A DNA stretch of 64,000 nucleotides from the NCBI GenBank assembly GCA_947500055.1, contig CANMQO010000003.1, forward strand, positions 62,001 through 126,000. Reading direction: 5' to 3'. The notes beneath the pieces are model-generated. The model ran no database searches. It was given only the letters and a program-made list of their open reading frames with translations, and was not told the origin of the DNA. Source of the DNA: an uncultured Paracoccaceae bacterium (GTDB taxonomy: Bacteria; Pseudomonadota; Alphaproteobacteria; Rhodobacterales; Rhodobacteraceae). Both the position numbers and the translations under genes were made by a program. Shown in pieces: positions 19,945 to 27,882 of the stretch. Position 1 is the first letter of the stretch. Every line of letters begins with the position of its first letter.

Positions 19945-20916
19945 TTAGCCCACCTTCAGCACGATCTTTCCGATATGGGCGCTGCTTTCCATACGTGCAT
20001 GGGCTGCAGCAGCGTCAGCGAGCGCAAATTCCTGATCCATAACAGGTGCCACCTTGCCTGCGCTGAGTAGGGGCCAGACTTGGTTGCGTAATTCATCGGC
20101 GATCCGTGCCTTGGCCAGATCGGATTGCGGGCGCAGGGTTGAGCCCGTCATCGTCAACCGCCGCGTCATTAGCTGGACCATGTTCAATTCAGCTTTCATC
20201 CCTTGCAGAAATGCGATCTGCACCAATCGCCCATCGTCGGCCAACGCCTTGAGATTACGTTGCATATAGGGCCCGCCAACCATGTCGAGGATCACGTCAG
20301 CCCCACCTTCGGCTTTTACAACATCAACAAAATCATCCGATTTGTAGTTGATTGCGATCTCAGCCCCCAGGTCGCGGCAGGCGGCACATTTTGCATCCGA
20401 CCCGGCAGTCGTAAAGACCCGCGCGCCCTTGGCTTTCGCCAGTTGGATTGCCGTCGTTCCGATCCCTGAACTGCCGCCGTGAACAAGGAACCTCTCGCCC
20501 GCCTGCAGGCCGCCCCGCATGAAGACGTTGGACCAGACCGTAAAGAATGTTTCTGGCAGGCAGGCCGCCTGTTTCAGATCCAGCCCGTCAGGGACAGGCA
20601 GACAATGGGCCGCCGGCGTGGCGACATATTCCGCATAGCCGCCGCCGGGCAGAAGTGCGCAGACCTGATCGCCGATTTTCGGCTGTGTGACCCCGGCCCC
20701 CACTGCCACGACCTCGCCCGCGGCCTCAAGCCCCGGCAGGTCACTTGCCCCGGGTGGCGGATTATACAGCCCGGCCCGTTGCAACGCGTCTGGCCGGTTG
20801 ACCCCGGCATAAGCCACCCTGATCACCACTTGGTCATGCGCCGGTTCCGGCATTGGCCGTTCGGTCAGTGCCAGAACCTCCGGCCCGCCGGGTTTTGTGA
20901 TTTCAACTGCGTGCAT
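19945..20916 (-). CDS. NAD(P)H quinone oxidoreductase, zinc-independent MDR family
   Basis: 323 residues of the medium-chain dehydrogenase/reductase superfamily, quinone oxidoreductase (PIG3/Qor) type. The GroES-like N-terminal half has AYAGVNRPDALQRAGLYNPPPGASDLPGLE. The Rossmann nucleotide-binding motif is VHGGSSGIGTTAIQLAKA, and VILDMVGGPYMQRNL follows. It likely reduces quinones or enones with NADPH in the cytoplasm. It lies 62 bases downstream of COQ9 on the same strand. Confidence 0.93.
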   Translation of the reverse strand: MHAVEITKPGGPEVLALTERPMPEPAHDQVVIRVAYAGVNRPDALQRAGLYNPPPGASDLPGLEAAGEVVAVGAGVTQPKIGDQVCALLPGGGYAEYVATPAAHCLPVPDGLDLKQAACLPETFFTVWSNVFMRGGLQAGERFLVHGGSSGIGTTAIQLAKAKGARVFTTAGSDAKCAACRDLGAEIAINYKSDDFVDVVKAEGGADVILDMVGGPYMQRNLKALADDGRLVQIAFLQGMKAELNMVQLMTRRLTMTGSTLRPQSDLAKARIADELRNQVWPLLSAGKVAPVMDQEFALADAAAAHARMESSAHIGKIVLKVG

Positions 20917-20978
20917 GAATGTGCCCCTTCTTCGTCAGGGTCAGAATATGCGCAAAGCGGGCCGGAATGGCCAGCGGT

Positions 20979-21677
20979 TCACTGTGGATCGCGCCACACG
21001 CCCGGCAGATCAATATCCGGCATTTTTGTCGGTGCCACGATGCCAGACATCATCCGGGCCAGCGGTCCGGTTACCGGTTTCAGGAAAGGGTTGGCCTTGA
21101 CCTGCGCTTTGACTTTTTCAAACTGCATCACATCGTCAATTCGCCGATCGATGAATGCATCCGTTGCCTGACCATCAAGACTGTCATCCCCAAGCCAGAA
21201 CAGTACAACAGAGGCATAAACCCCCGAAAGCGTGATGCGTTTGGTGTACCAGTTCACATCGCGCGACGTATCGCCCAGCGCCGTCCAGATCGCATCCGCC
21301 GTGCCCCAGACCAGCTTTGTCCCGTCCCCGGCCATATGTGGCAGCGCGAAAAGTGCGGTGCCTCGGCGCACCGCCTCTTTGTCGTCTACCGCGCGGATGC
21401 GTAGCCGGATCGCATGGGCCACCTTGTCGCGGAACCGCATATTCGCAAGGTCAGCATCTTGAAGAGCCGCAACCATCGCCGCGTCGCCCCGTTGATGATA
21501 GGCCACAGCCAGATCAGCAGCCCCACGCGGGCAAAGTGTCTTGGCATGGGTCGGATCAATCCCGGTTTCCGCAACAGCTGCCTTGAAGGCGGCAGGCGCC
21601 CACCCGTCAAAGGCCACATGCGGCAGGATTGCGTCGATCAGTTTATCTTTGGCAGGATCGATGGAGGGGGTGATCAT
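20979..21677 (-). CDS. COQ9 family ubiquinone biosynthesis protein
   Basis: 232 residues matching the COQ9 family, once named for being divergent from rpsU, as it is here. Conserved parts include LIDAILPHVAFDGWAPAA near the N-terminus, WYTKRITLSGVYASVVLFWLGDDS, and the C-terminal FIDRRIDDVMQFEKVK. COQ9 binds lipids and supports COQ7 hydroxylation of demethoxyubiquinone in eukaryotes. Shared promoter space with rpsU is 106 bases. Confidence 0.93.
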   Translation of the reverse strand: MITPSIDPAKDKLIDAILPHVAFDGWAPAAFKAAVAETGIDPTHAKTLCPRGAADLAVAYHQRGDAAMVAALQDADLANMRFRDKVAHAIRLRIRAVDDKEAVRRGTALFALPHMAGDGTKLVWGTADAIWTALGDTSRDVNWYTKRITLSGVYASVVLFWLGDDSLDGQATDAFIDRRIDDVMQFEKVKAQVKANPFLKPVTGPLARMMSGIVAPTKMPDIDLPGVWRDPQ

Positions 21678-21700
21678 GGTGCGCGCTCCTTGTTTGGGGC

Positions 21701-21715
21701 ACTAGACAAACTAGT
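21701..21715. promoter_or_regulatory. Palindrome in the COQ9/rpsU divergent promoter
   Basis: ACTAG (21701-21705) and CTAGT (21711-21715) form an inverted repeat around ACAAA, 23 bases upstream of the COQ9 start. It could be an operator, but no regulator is known to me for it. The remaining 106-base intergenic region must hold both promoters. Confidence 0.3.
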
Positions 21716-21783
21716 ACACCCTTGCTATGTGCCCATTTCCTGCAATTTTTGCAAATCCAACTTAGAAAGGTGGTGTAAACCAC

Positions 21784-21990
21784 ATGCAGGTTAGTGTTCG
21801 TGATAACAACGTCGATCAGGCGTTGCGTGCTCTGAAGAAGAAGCTTCAGCGTGAGGGCGTTTTTCGTGAAATGAAGCTCAAGCAGCATTTCGAGAAGCCG
21901 TCCGTGCGTAAAGCGCGCGAGAAAGCGGAAGCGATCCGTCGTCAGCGTAAGCTGGCGCGCAAGAAGCTCCAGCGTGAAGGTCTGCTCTAA
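21784..21990 (+). CDS. rpsU: 30S ribosomal protein S21
   Basis: 68 residues, rich in Lys and Arg: [20 protein letters not shown] and [16 protein letters not shown]. The start is preceded by AAAGGTGG. S21 is the last protein to join the small subunit and assists initiation-site recognition. A strong terminator follows 25 bases after the stop. Confidence 0.98.
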   Translation: MQVSVRDNNVDQALRALKKKLQREGVFREMKLKQHFEKPSVRKAREKAEAIRRQRKLARKKLQREGLL

Positions 21991-22015
21991 GCAACCATTC
22001 GACGTTACGATCTGG

Positions 22016-22047
22016 AACCCCCGTTTGTTCATTCAGGCGGGGGTTTT
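22016..22047 (+). terminator. Rho-independent terminator of rpsU
   Basis: An 8-bp GC-rich stem, AACCCCCG with CGGGGGTT, around a 14-base loop, followed by a short T-run. It lies 26 bases downstream of rpsU and 22 bases before the stop of the convergent spermidine-synthase-like gene. Confidence 0.88.
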
Positions 22048-22068
22048 GCTTTGCGCGAAACGGCGGGC

Positions 22069-23613
22069 CTAAATTCGGCTCAGATCGGTGTTGTATTGTT
22101 CGTAGATTGTCGGGTTGAAGATCGAATTCACCTCAAGATCGCGCCGCGGCTGCAGATCGGTTGTGAAGCTCTGTGCCCCTGCGAAACTGTCATGCGTGAT
22201 TGACCGCAATCCCTCGGGCAACGGCCCAAGCGTCCGGCCGGGCAGCTTGCTTGCGAGGTGGAACCCCCAGATGCCAAATGACGGTATGGGCGTGTTGTAG
22301 CTGACCACATCGGGAAACAGTTCCTCCAATGTCAGGCCAACGGTCCAGTAGGAATGCGGCGCAAAGAAGGGGGAGGAGCTTTGCGTGACCAGCGCGCCGT
22401 CATCTTCCATGATCGCGGAGACCATGGCGTAAAATTCCACCGAATACAGCTTGGACAATGCCTCGTTATGTGGGTCGGGGAAGTCGATGATGATACGGTC
22501 GTATTTGCGCGGTGCTTCTTTGACGAACAAGAACGCGTCCTGATTGTAAACGGTCAGAATATCAGTGCCCATGCTGCCGCCATTCAGGCGCACCAGGGGC
22601 GCGAATTCGCTGCCCAGACGGGTCATTTCCGGATCAAGATCGACCAGATCGATGTGGTTGACGTTGGGGTGTTTCAGCACCTCGCGGATCGCGAGCCCGT
22701 CGCCGCCGCCAAGGACCAGGACGCTTTCCGGCGCTTCGCCCCATGACAGAACGGGGTGCACCAATGCCTCGTGATAGCGGTACTCATCAGTTTCGGCGAA
22801 TTGCAGGTGCCCGTCGATAAACAGGCGCAGATCGTTTTTCTTCCATGTGTTGGTGACCACAAGCGTTTGATAATGCGACTGATCGCGCCAAACGATCCTG
22901 TCAAAATATAGATGATCCTGCGCAAAGCCGGTGATTTTTGATGCCGACAGCGTCAGCACAAAGAGTAGCACGATGGTCGCAACCACGTAGCCCAGCATAC
23001 GGTTGAAGTTATCCAGATGGTCACGCAGCCAGAACAGGTTCAGCAGGGCGACACCCGCATTGGTCAGGCCAATTGCAAAGGATGCCGTGATCAACCCCAG
23101 CGAGGGCAGCAGTAGGATGGGAAAGGCTACAGAGCCGACCAGCGCGCCAATATAATCAAGCGAAAGCACGTCCGAGATGCTTTGCCGTGTGGTTGATCGT
23201 TCCGACAGGATGCGGGTCAGGATCGGGATTTCGAGCCCCACAAGAAAACCAATGGTCGAGATGAAGCTGAACATCCCCACGGTGTAGAACCACGGCGCAT
23301 AGGGGAAGAGCATGAAGAGCGAGATGCTGCACATGCCGCCGACAAAGGCGAGGATCAGCTCGACCCAGATAAAGGCCTGCACCAGATTGCCTTCGATAAA
23401 GCGGGACACATAGGAGCCCACCCCCATGGCAAACATGAAAAAACCAATGGTCAGCGAGAACTGATAGACTGAATTGCCCAGCAGATAGCTGGAGACCGTG
23501 CCGATGATCAGCTCGTAAACGATGCCGCACAGGGCCACGACGAGGATGGAGCCAAGCAGCACAACGGCCTGTTTTTGTGGAAGATCGGTGTAGCTGTATT
23601 CGCGTTTTGCCAC
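22069..23613 (-). CDS. Membrane-fused spermidine synthase-like protein
   Basis: 514 residues. The N-terminal half (about 15-225) has seven or so membrane helices, for example VVLLGSILVVALCGIVYELI and TIGFLVGLEIPILTRIL. The C-terminal half (about 235-514) is a spermidine-synthase/aminopropyltransferase domain with VLVLGGGDGLAIREVLKHP, DLVDLDPEM and IIIDFPDPHNEALSKLYSVEFY. It should transfer aminopropyl from decarboxylated SAM to a polyamine at the membrane. It lies in the speD locus, but a terminator-like hairpin (23643-23680) precedes it, so it may have its own promoter. Confidence 0.9.
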   Translation of the reverse strand: MAKREYSYTDLPQKQAVVLLGSILVVALCGIVYELIIGTVSSYLLGNSVYQFSLTIGFFMFAMGVGSYVSRFIEGNLVQAFIWVELILAFVGGMCSISLFMLFPYAPWFYTVGMFSFISTIGFLVGLEIPILTRILSERSTTRQSISDVLSLDYIGALVGSVAFPILLLPSLGLITASFAIGLTNAGVALLNLFWLRDHLDNFNRMLGYVVATIVLLFVLTLSASKITGFAQDHLYFDRIVWRDQSHYQTLVVTNTWKKNDLRLFIDGHLQFAETDEYRYHEALVHPVLSWGEAPESVLVLGGGDGLAIREVLKHPNVNHIDLVDLDPEMTRLGSEFAPLVRLNGGSMGTDILTVYNQDAFLFVKEAPRKYDRIIIDFPDPHNEALSKLYSVEFYAMVSAIMEDDGALVTQSSSPFFAPHSYWTVGLTLEELFPDVVSYNTPIPSFGIWGFHLASKLPGRTLGPLPEGLRSITHDSFAGAQSFTTDLQPRRDLEVNSIFNPTIYEQYNTDLSRI

Positions 23614-23642
23614 GGGAATTGCCGCCCCTTTACTGGATCAAC

Positions 23643-23680
23643 AAAAAAGGCCCAGCACGCATGACACGTAACTGGGCCTT
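23643..23680 (-). terminator. Rho-independent terminator inside the polyamine locus
   Basis: On the minus strand a 9-bp stem (AAGGCCCAG with CTGGGCCTT) around a 15-base loop is followed by a T-run. It lies 17 bases after the stop of the EF-hand-like gene and about 30 bases before the start of the spermidine-synthase-like gene. It may separate the two transcripts or reduce read-through. Confidence 0.85.
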
Positions 23681-23697
23681 GATAATTCTATGCTGAC

Positions 23698-24285
23698 TTA
23701 TTTGCCAGAGCGTGGACCGCCGGAGCGCGCGCTGGATGGGGCGCGGTAGCTGCTGCGCGGCGTGGGATTGCGGTTGTTGAAGCTCGCCGCAGTCACGCCA
23801 GCGCCGCGTTGGCGGCTGATCAGGTTGCCGATCAATGCACCGGCCAGGAAGCCTGTGCCGGAGAACCGCAGACCAGAGGAGTTGCCCGCAACATCAGTCG
23901 CGATCAACCGACGATTTGCCTCGTCGATTTCCACGGTAAAGACCTTGCCTTCGTCGGAATCCTGTACACCATTTGCGTTTTCGTCGGCAAAGCCCAGGAA
24001 TGTTGCATCCTGCATCACTTCGAGGCCAAGCGTCTTGTCATAAAAACGGGGCTCGCTGTTCAGAACAACGGTGTAGAATTCGGTGAATTCCGCCATCTGC
24101 TGATCGGATACCTCGGTAATACCGTTTTCGCCCAGGTAGCCCTGATATTCGGTCAAGACATACTCAGTCCGGTCAAGAACCTGACCCAGATCCGCAGTTT
24201 GCTCGCCGGCGGAGCCAGAAACAACGGAATATCCAATAAATCCAACAACGGCGATCGCACCGATAAGTTTAATGTTTTGAAGCAT
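23698..24285 (-). CDS. Membrane-anchored protein with an EF-hand-like loop
   Basis: 195 residues; I do not recognise a named family. It has an N-terminal helix rich in small residues (about 7-25, IGAIAVVGFIGYSVVSGSAG). A 12-residue calcium-type loop DENANGVQDSDE follows at 101-112, with Asp, Asn, Asn, Gly, Asp and Glu at canonical EF-hand positions 1, 3, 5, 6, 9 and 12. A Gly-rich hydrophobic stretch (about 142-157) and a basic Ser/Arg/Pro-rich tail end the protein. ATG 24285 is preceded by GAGAGAGA. It lies between the rhomboid-GNAT gene and the synthase; it is a candidate rhomboid substrate (inference). Confidence 0.78.
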   Translation of the reverse strand: MLQNIKLIGAIAVVGFIGYSVVSGSAGEQTADLGQVLDRTEYVLTEYQGYLGENGITEVSDQQMAEFTEFYTVVLNSEPRFYDKTLGLEVMQDATFLGFADENANGVQDSDEGKVFTVEIDEANRRLIATDVAGNSSGLRFSGTGFLAGALIGNLISRQRGAGVTAASFNNRNPTPRSSYRAPSSARSGGPRSGK

Positions 24286-24319
24286 AAGTCTCTCTCTCAA
24301 CTTCGTGCATGAATGCACA

Positions 24320-25615
24320 TCACTGTTTGGCCCCCAATGAACATACCCACCATACCTGATGCAATGCAGGATTGTAGTAATTTTCGAGCTGACCGCATCT
24401 TTTGAAATTATGCGCCTCTAATGCAACGGCATTTGCGTCTGACAAATCGCTGGGAATTGCCAATACAACCATGCGGGCGCCTTTTCCTGCCGCCTTGTCC
24501 AATGCAAATTCGAATCCGGCAAGGCCGACAGGCCGTTCTTCCCAGCGCAGCCCCATGACGCCCATTGTTTCCGGTTCCTTTCCGATATCCGTGATCGCGA
24601 TTCCGGTTTCTGTGCCGGGTGGCGGTGGCGATGCGGCTTCAAACTCAGGGTTATCAAGGCCATAGACGATCTTGGCTTCGCCAATATTATGGTAATCAGG
24701 CACCGTGAGTTCGATATTAGCGCCGAATTCTTCGTACATCTTGTGGGCATTTGCATAAATCGGGCGGCCGAATTCCTCGTAATCGCTGGTGGCCATGAAA
24801 ATCTTGCGAACGCCGTAATCTTTCAGCTTGCCCAGCAGATCATTGAGCATGTCACCACCCAGGCCCTGCCCGGTATATTGTTCATCCAGATAGGTCCAGG
24901 ACAGCCAGGCAACATCATCGACCTGATCATCAAGGCTGTATCCGGTCACGCCCAGCACTTCGCCCTTTTGCATCAACACAAACATCCCGTCGACGCCATC
25001 TTCAAGAAAACCTGTTTCAGCTTCTTCTGCATCGTCTTCGTCAGTCTGGGCGATAATCGCCACAACGCGCGCAATATGGGTGCGCTGCATGGGTTTGAGC
25101 GTTGGGTGTTTGCTACCAAAAAGCGATTCGAACATGGCCAGACTTCCTCCGATCAGGGCTCCTGTTATGTGCACATATACTGCAACGGAGCTGTATAGAT
25201 AGAGCCATTCAAGAACCAGCAAGGCGGCAATTGCAATTCCGGCAATGGTCATGTCGCGGGGCGGCCGCGCCATCATCACACCATAGGCAAGCAACCCGTA
25301 GGAAATTCCGGACGCCCCAATAAATTGCGGCCCGACAATGGTATATTGGGCCAGTGTGCCTGCAATTGCGCAAATGACGATCAACGCGATAAGCCGGGCC
25401 GAACCCAGCCGTGCCTCGGCCGCGATTCCACCAAAATAGATAACGAGAATATTTCCGGACAAATGCATCAATCCGCCATGCCGCAACACCCCGGCCATCG
25501 CGTCTGCAAACGTATCCTGAAATCCTGCGTTTAGAGTGGGCCCGGCAATGCCATATGCAATCAGCAAGATCGCACAGGCACCAAATGTCACGTAATTGCT
25601 GCGCAGTTCATCCAT
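24320..25615 (-). CDS. Rhomboid intramembrane protease fused to GNAT domains
   Basis: 431 residues. Residues about 8-168 form a rhomboid core: HGGLMHLSGN (46-55), the catalytic Ser102 in GASGISYG and His149 in YVHITGALIGG. Residues about 178-320 are a GNAT acetyltransferase with the acetyl-CoA loop YTGQGLGGDML (247-257). Residues about 335-431 look like a second, degenerate GNAT half (HNFKRCGQLENYYNPALHQ). The protein could cleave membrane proteins and acetylate a small amine or protein. It starts 15 bases after the speD stop and so is probably cotranscribed with it. Confidence 0.88.
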   Translation of the reverse strand: MDELRSNYVTFGACAILLIAYGIAGPTLNAGFQDTFADAMAGVLRHGGLMHLSGNILVIYFGGIAAEARLGSARLIALIVICAIAGTLAQYTIVGPQFIGASGISYGLLAYGVMMARPPRDMTIAGIAIAALLVLEWLYLYSSVAVYVHITGALIGGSLAMFESLFGSKHPTLKPMQRTHIARVVAIIAQTDEDDAEEAETGFLEDGVDGMFVLMQKGEVLGVTGYSLDDQVDDVAWLSWTYLDEQYTGQGLGGDMLNDLLGKLKDYGVRKIFMATSDYEEFGRPIYANAHKMYEEFGANIELTVPDYHNIGEAKIVYGLDNPEFEAASPPPPGTETGIAITDIGKEPETMGVMGLRWEERPVGLAGFEFALDKAAGKGARMVVLAIPSDLSDANAVALEAHNFKRCGQLENYYNPALHQVWWVCSLGAKQ

Positions 25616-25630
25616 CGTGCGGTGCGCATA

Positions 25631-26032
25631 TCACGCGTTGGCAACGGCATGTGCAACTTGCGGCATCACCCCGCGTTCAATGATCTGCACCTGTTCGCGC
25701 TGCGGTTTGAAGTATTGGCGCAGCACCTTCAGGCTTTGCATTGGGTCGGCATCACCACACATGAAGATGTCGATGGCGGCGTAGTCATTTTCAGGCCACG
25801 TGTGGATTGAAATATGCGATTCCGCCAGCACGGCAACGCCGGTAAACCCGTAACGATCCCCAAAATCATGCATGTTCAGACCAAGAACCGTCGCCTTGGC
25901 CGCCAAAGCCGCCTGTTCAAGAACCGGCCCGGCTGGCGTGCATTCAAACAACTGCGCGGCGCCATAGAAATCGGCAATCAGGTGTTTGCCCAATGCAGCG
26001 GGGCGAATATCGTCGACCGTCAGTTTGTTCAC
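25631..26032 (-). CDS. speD: S-adenosylmethionine decarboxylase proenzyme
   Basis: 133 residues, the short bacterial class 1B form. It is self-processed at the Ser in ESHISIHTWPE to create a pyruvoyl cofactor, and it makes decarboxylated SAM, the aminopropyl donor for spermidine. The early GKHLIADFYGAAQLF and later AIDIFMCGDADP segments are conserved. The start is GTG 26032 with a weak upstream AGAGG. It is the first gene of the rhomboid-GNAT locus. Confidence 0.95.
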   Translation of the reverse strand: MNKLTVDDIRPAALGKHLIADFYGAAQLFECTPAGPVLEQAALAAKATVLGLNMHDFGDRYGFTGVAVLAESHISIHTWPENDYAAIDIFMCGDADPMQSLKVLRQYFKPQREQVQIIERGVMPQVAHAVANA

Positions 26033-26296
26033 CTTAAATGCGCCTCTATTGAACTCTCACCGGACAGTGGCCGGAAATCTTGGCAAAATTCTGACATTTC
26101 GGACCATGCCGACATTATTCGACCTGACCATCGCTGGCATGAGGTCTAGTCCGAAGATTTGTGCGATACCACCCTCGATTGTAGATCGCGCCAACCTGCG
26201 CTGACATGTGACCTGCGCGCAGCAACTGTCGATCCCGTCATCATGAGCGCATTTTCGGTCAGGCTGCGTGGTTCGGCTTCTGTAATGACAAATGTT
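26033..26296. other. Upstream region of speD
   Basis: 264 bases between the speD start and the stop of the cytochrome-c-peroxidase-like gene, both on the minus strand. It should hold the speD promoter. I looked for known polyamine- or SAM-sensing leader structures and saw none; no open frame is convincing. Confidence 0.4.
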
Positions 26297-27493
26297 TCAG
26301 ATACTTTCCAGGAACGCGATCAGGCTATCGACTTCGGATTGCGAAAGGCCAAGGGGGACAATTTCGGAAATGCGCCCGCCAGAGGTCATATTGCGGAGTG
26401 GCGATGCCGGAGCATTGTTGTAATGCATGACCATCTGACGGAGTGTCGCCACCTGTCCTGCATGTCCAAGCGCGGAACGCTGCGACACGCCGCGCAATGA
26501 TGGTGTCCGAAACGCGCCGAAACTGCGCTCCATCGACATGTTGAGGAACTCGAGCGGCATACAATCCCCAGGCCCGGCATCCGAAAAGGGTCCCAGGCAG
26601 TTGAATGGATCCGCGCGCAACGCGACCAGCCCGGCTTGTCGACCCAGATCCGGCGGCTGCCCGACGCGTGCGGGCAATCCGGTATTGTGGAAATCGAAAT
26701 CGGTGAATAACGGCCCGGCATGGCATTGTGCGCATCTGGCCTTGCCTGTGAACAGTACAAACCCCTCGCGGACCTGCGGTGGTATGGCCGCTGTCTTGCC
26801 GGGGTCGTCTGTTGCGGCATCTACCCAGACATCCCATTGTGACGCCATGGGCGAGAGTGTTTCCACATAAGCAGCGATGACTTTCCCAATGTCAGCGAAC
26901 CGGTGATTGATGTCGTGCTGCATGTCCACCGGCAGGCGGTGCCACGCCTTGCGCGCATCCGCATTCCCTGACGGCGATGCGGCGATTTGCGGCAATGTCG
27001 CGGATTGTTTGCGCGCAATCATCGGATGGTTTGGATAGGCCGCGATTACGTGGTTCACAACTTCGGTTCGCGTCAGGTCATGTTCCGACGGGTTTTCCAA
27101 AGGTGCCAATGCTTGCGCCCAAAGGCTGTCTGCGCGCCCATCCCAGAAAAGAAAATCCTGATAGGCTGTCGCAACAATGGGCATCACACTGCGGAACCGC
27201 CGATCAGTTGCGGCAGGGTGACTTTCATTGGGTTGAAAAACCCCATTTGTCACGTGGCATGTTGCGCAGGAGATGGCGCCCGATCTGCTCAACCCAGGAT
27301 CAAAGAAAAGCTTCTCTCCAAATGCGATTGCGTCGGGCTGACCAGAGAACCGGTTTGAGGGATCTGGATCAGGTGGCACCAGCGCTGCGAGCGTGAATTT
27401 GCGGGCATTCTGCAAGAAGTCGTCCGAAGGCTCTGCCCAGGCTGACAGCCCCGCACAAATCAGAACGACAGTACAAAACCCCCTGACATTCAC
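26297..27493 (-). CDS. Di-heme cytochrome c peroxidase/MauG family protein
   Basis: 398 residues from GTG 27493, with a signal peptide (VVLICAGLSAWA) and thus periplasmic. There are two c-type heme sites: CATCH at about residue 77 and CAQCH at about 252. FFDPGLSRSGAISCATCH and PNESHPAATDRRFRSVMPIVA are typical of bacterial CCP/MauG proteins. It may reduce peroxide or oxidise a partner protein. Its start overlaps the stop of the preceding YtkA-like gene (GTGA), so the two are coupled. Confidence 0.92.
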   Translation of the reverse strand: MNVRGFCTVVLICAGLSAWAEPSDDFLQNARKFTLAALVPPDPDPSNRFSGQPDAIAFGEKLFFDPGLSRSGAISCATCHVTNGVFQPNESHPAATDRRFRSVMPIVATAYQDFLFWDGRADSLWAQALAPLENPSEHDLTRTEVVNHVIAAYPNHPMIARKQSATLPQIAASPSGNADARKAWHRLPVDMQHDINHRFADIGKVIAAYVETLSPMASQWDVWVDAATDDPGKTAAIPPQVREGFVLFTGKARCAQCHAGPLFTDFDFHNTGLPARVGQPPDLGRQAGLVALRADPFNCLGPFSDAGPGDCMPLEFLNMSMERSFGAFRTPSLRGVSQRSALGHAGQVATLRQMVMHYNNAPASPLRNMTSGGRISEIVPLGLSQSEVDSLIAFLESI

Positions 27494-27882
27494 AGCACAA
27501 ATGCGATCAGAATTCGGTCTTGAACATCTTCGGACGTGACATCGAGAACCAAACGCCACTCTCCGGGCATCGAGAACCTGAGCCCACGGATCAGGTAACG
27601 ACCCTCGCCCAATTCAACCGCTTGCGGGCGCGTGGGCAGACCATGTCCATGCGCCATCATGCCGCCATCAACCGCTATGGCCGCCCCGGAAATATTGTCG
27701 CCAGACGTGTTTTGAATATGCACCTCAAGCTCCAGAAAATCGCCAATCGTCGCGGATGACAGATCCTGCATCAGCGTCACTTCAAGATGTCCCGCAAGCG
27801 ATCGGTGAGCTGCGGAATGCTCTGCCTGGGCGGTCGTCATGAAAGCGATGAAAACAAGAAAGGAGAGCAGAAGTTTTTTCAT
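27490..27882 (-). CDS. Secreted YtkA/FixH-like domain protein
   Basis: 130 residues with a clear signal peptide (LLLSFLVFIAFMTTAQA). The small beta-sandwich-like core contains GAAIAVDGGMMAHGHGLPTRPQ and GLRFSMPGEWRLVLDVT, a pattern of YtkA-like and FixH-like periplasmic proteins. The His/Met-rich MMAHGHGLP could bind metal such as copper, but this is inference. It lies directly after the Sel1 gene and overlaps the di-heme peroxidase gene. Confidence 0.82.
   Translation of the reverse strand: MKKLLLSFLVFIAFMTTAQAEHSAAHRSLAGHLEVTLMQDLSSATIGDFLELEVHIQNTSGDNISGAAIAVDGGMMAHGHGLPTRPQAVELGEGRYLIRGLRFSMPGEWRLVLDVTSEDVQDRILIAFVL

Noticed and set aside
26033..26296. Possible SAM or polyamine riboswitch upstream of speD
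   Set aside because: No conserved core of a SAM-II, SAM-V or speF-type leader could be recognised by eye.
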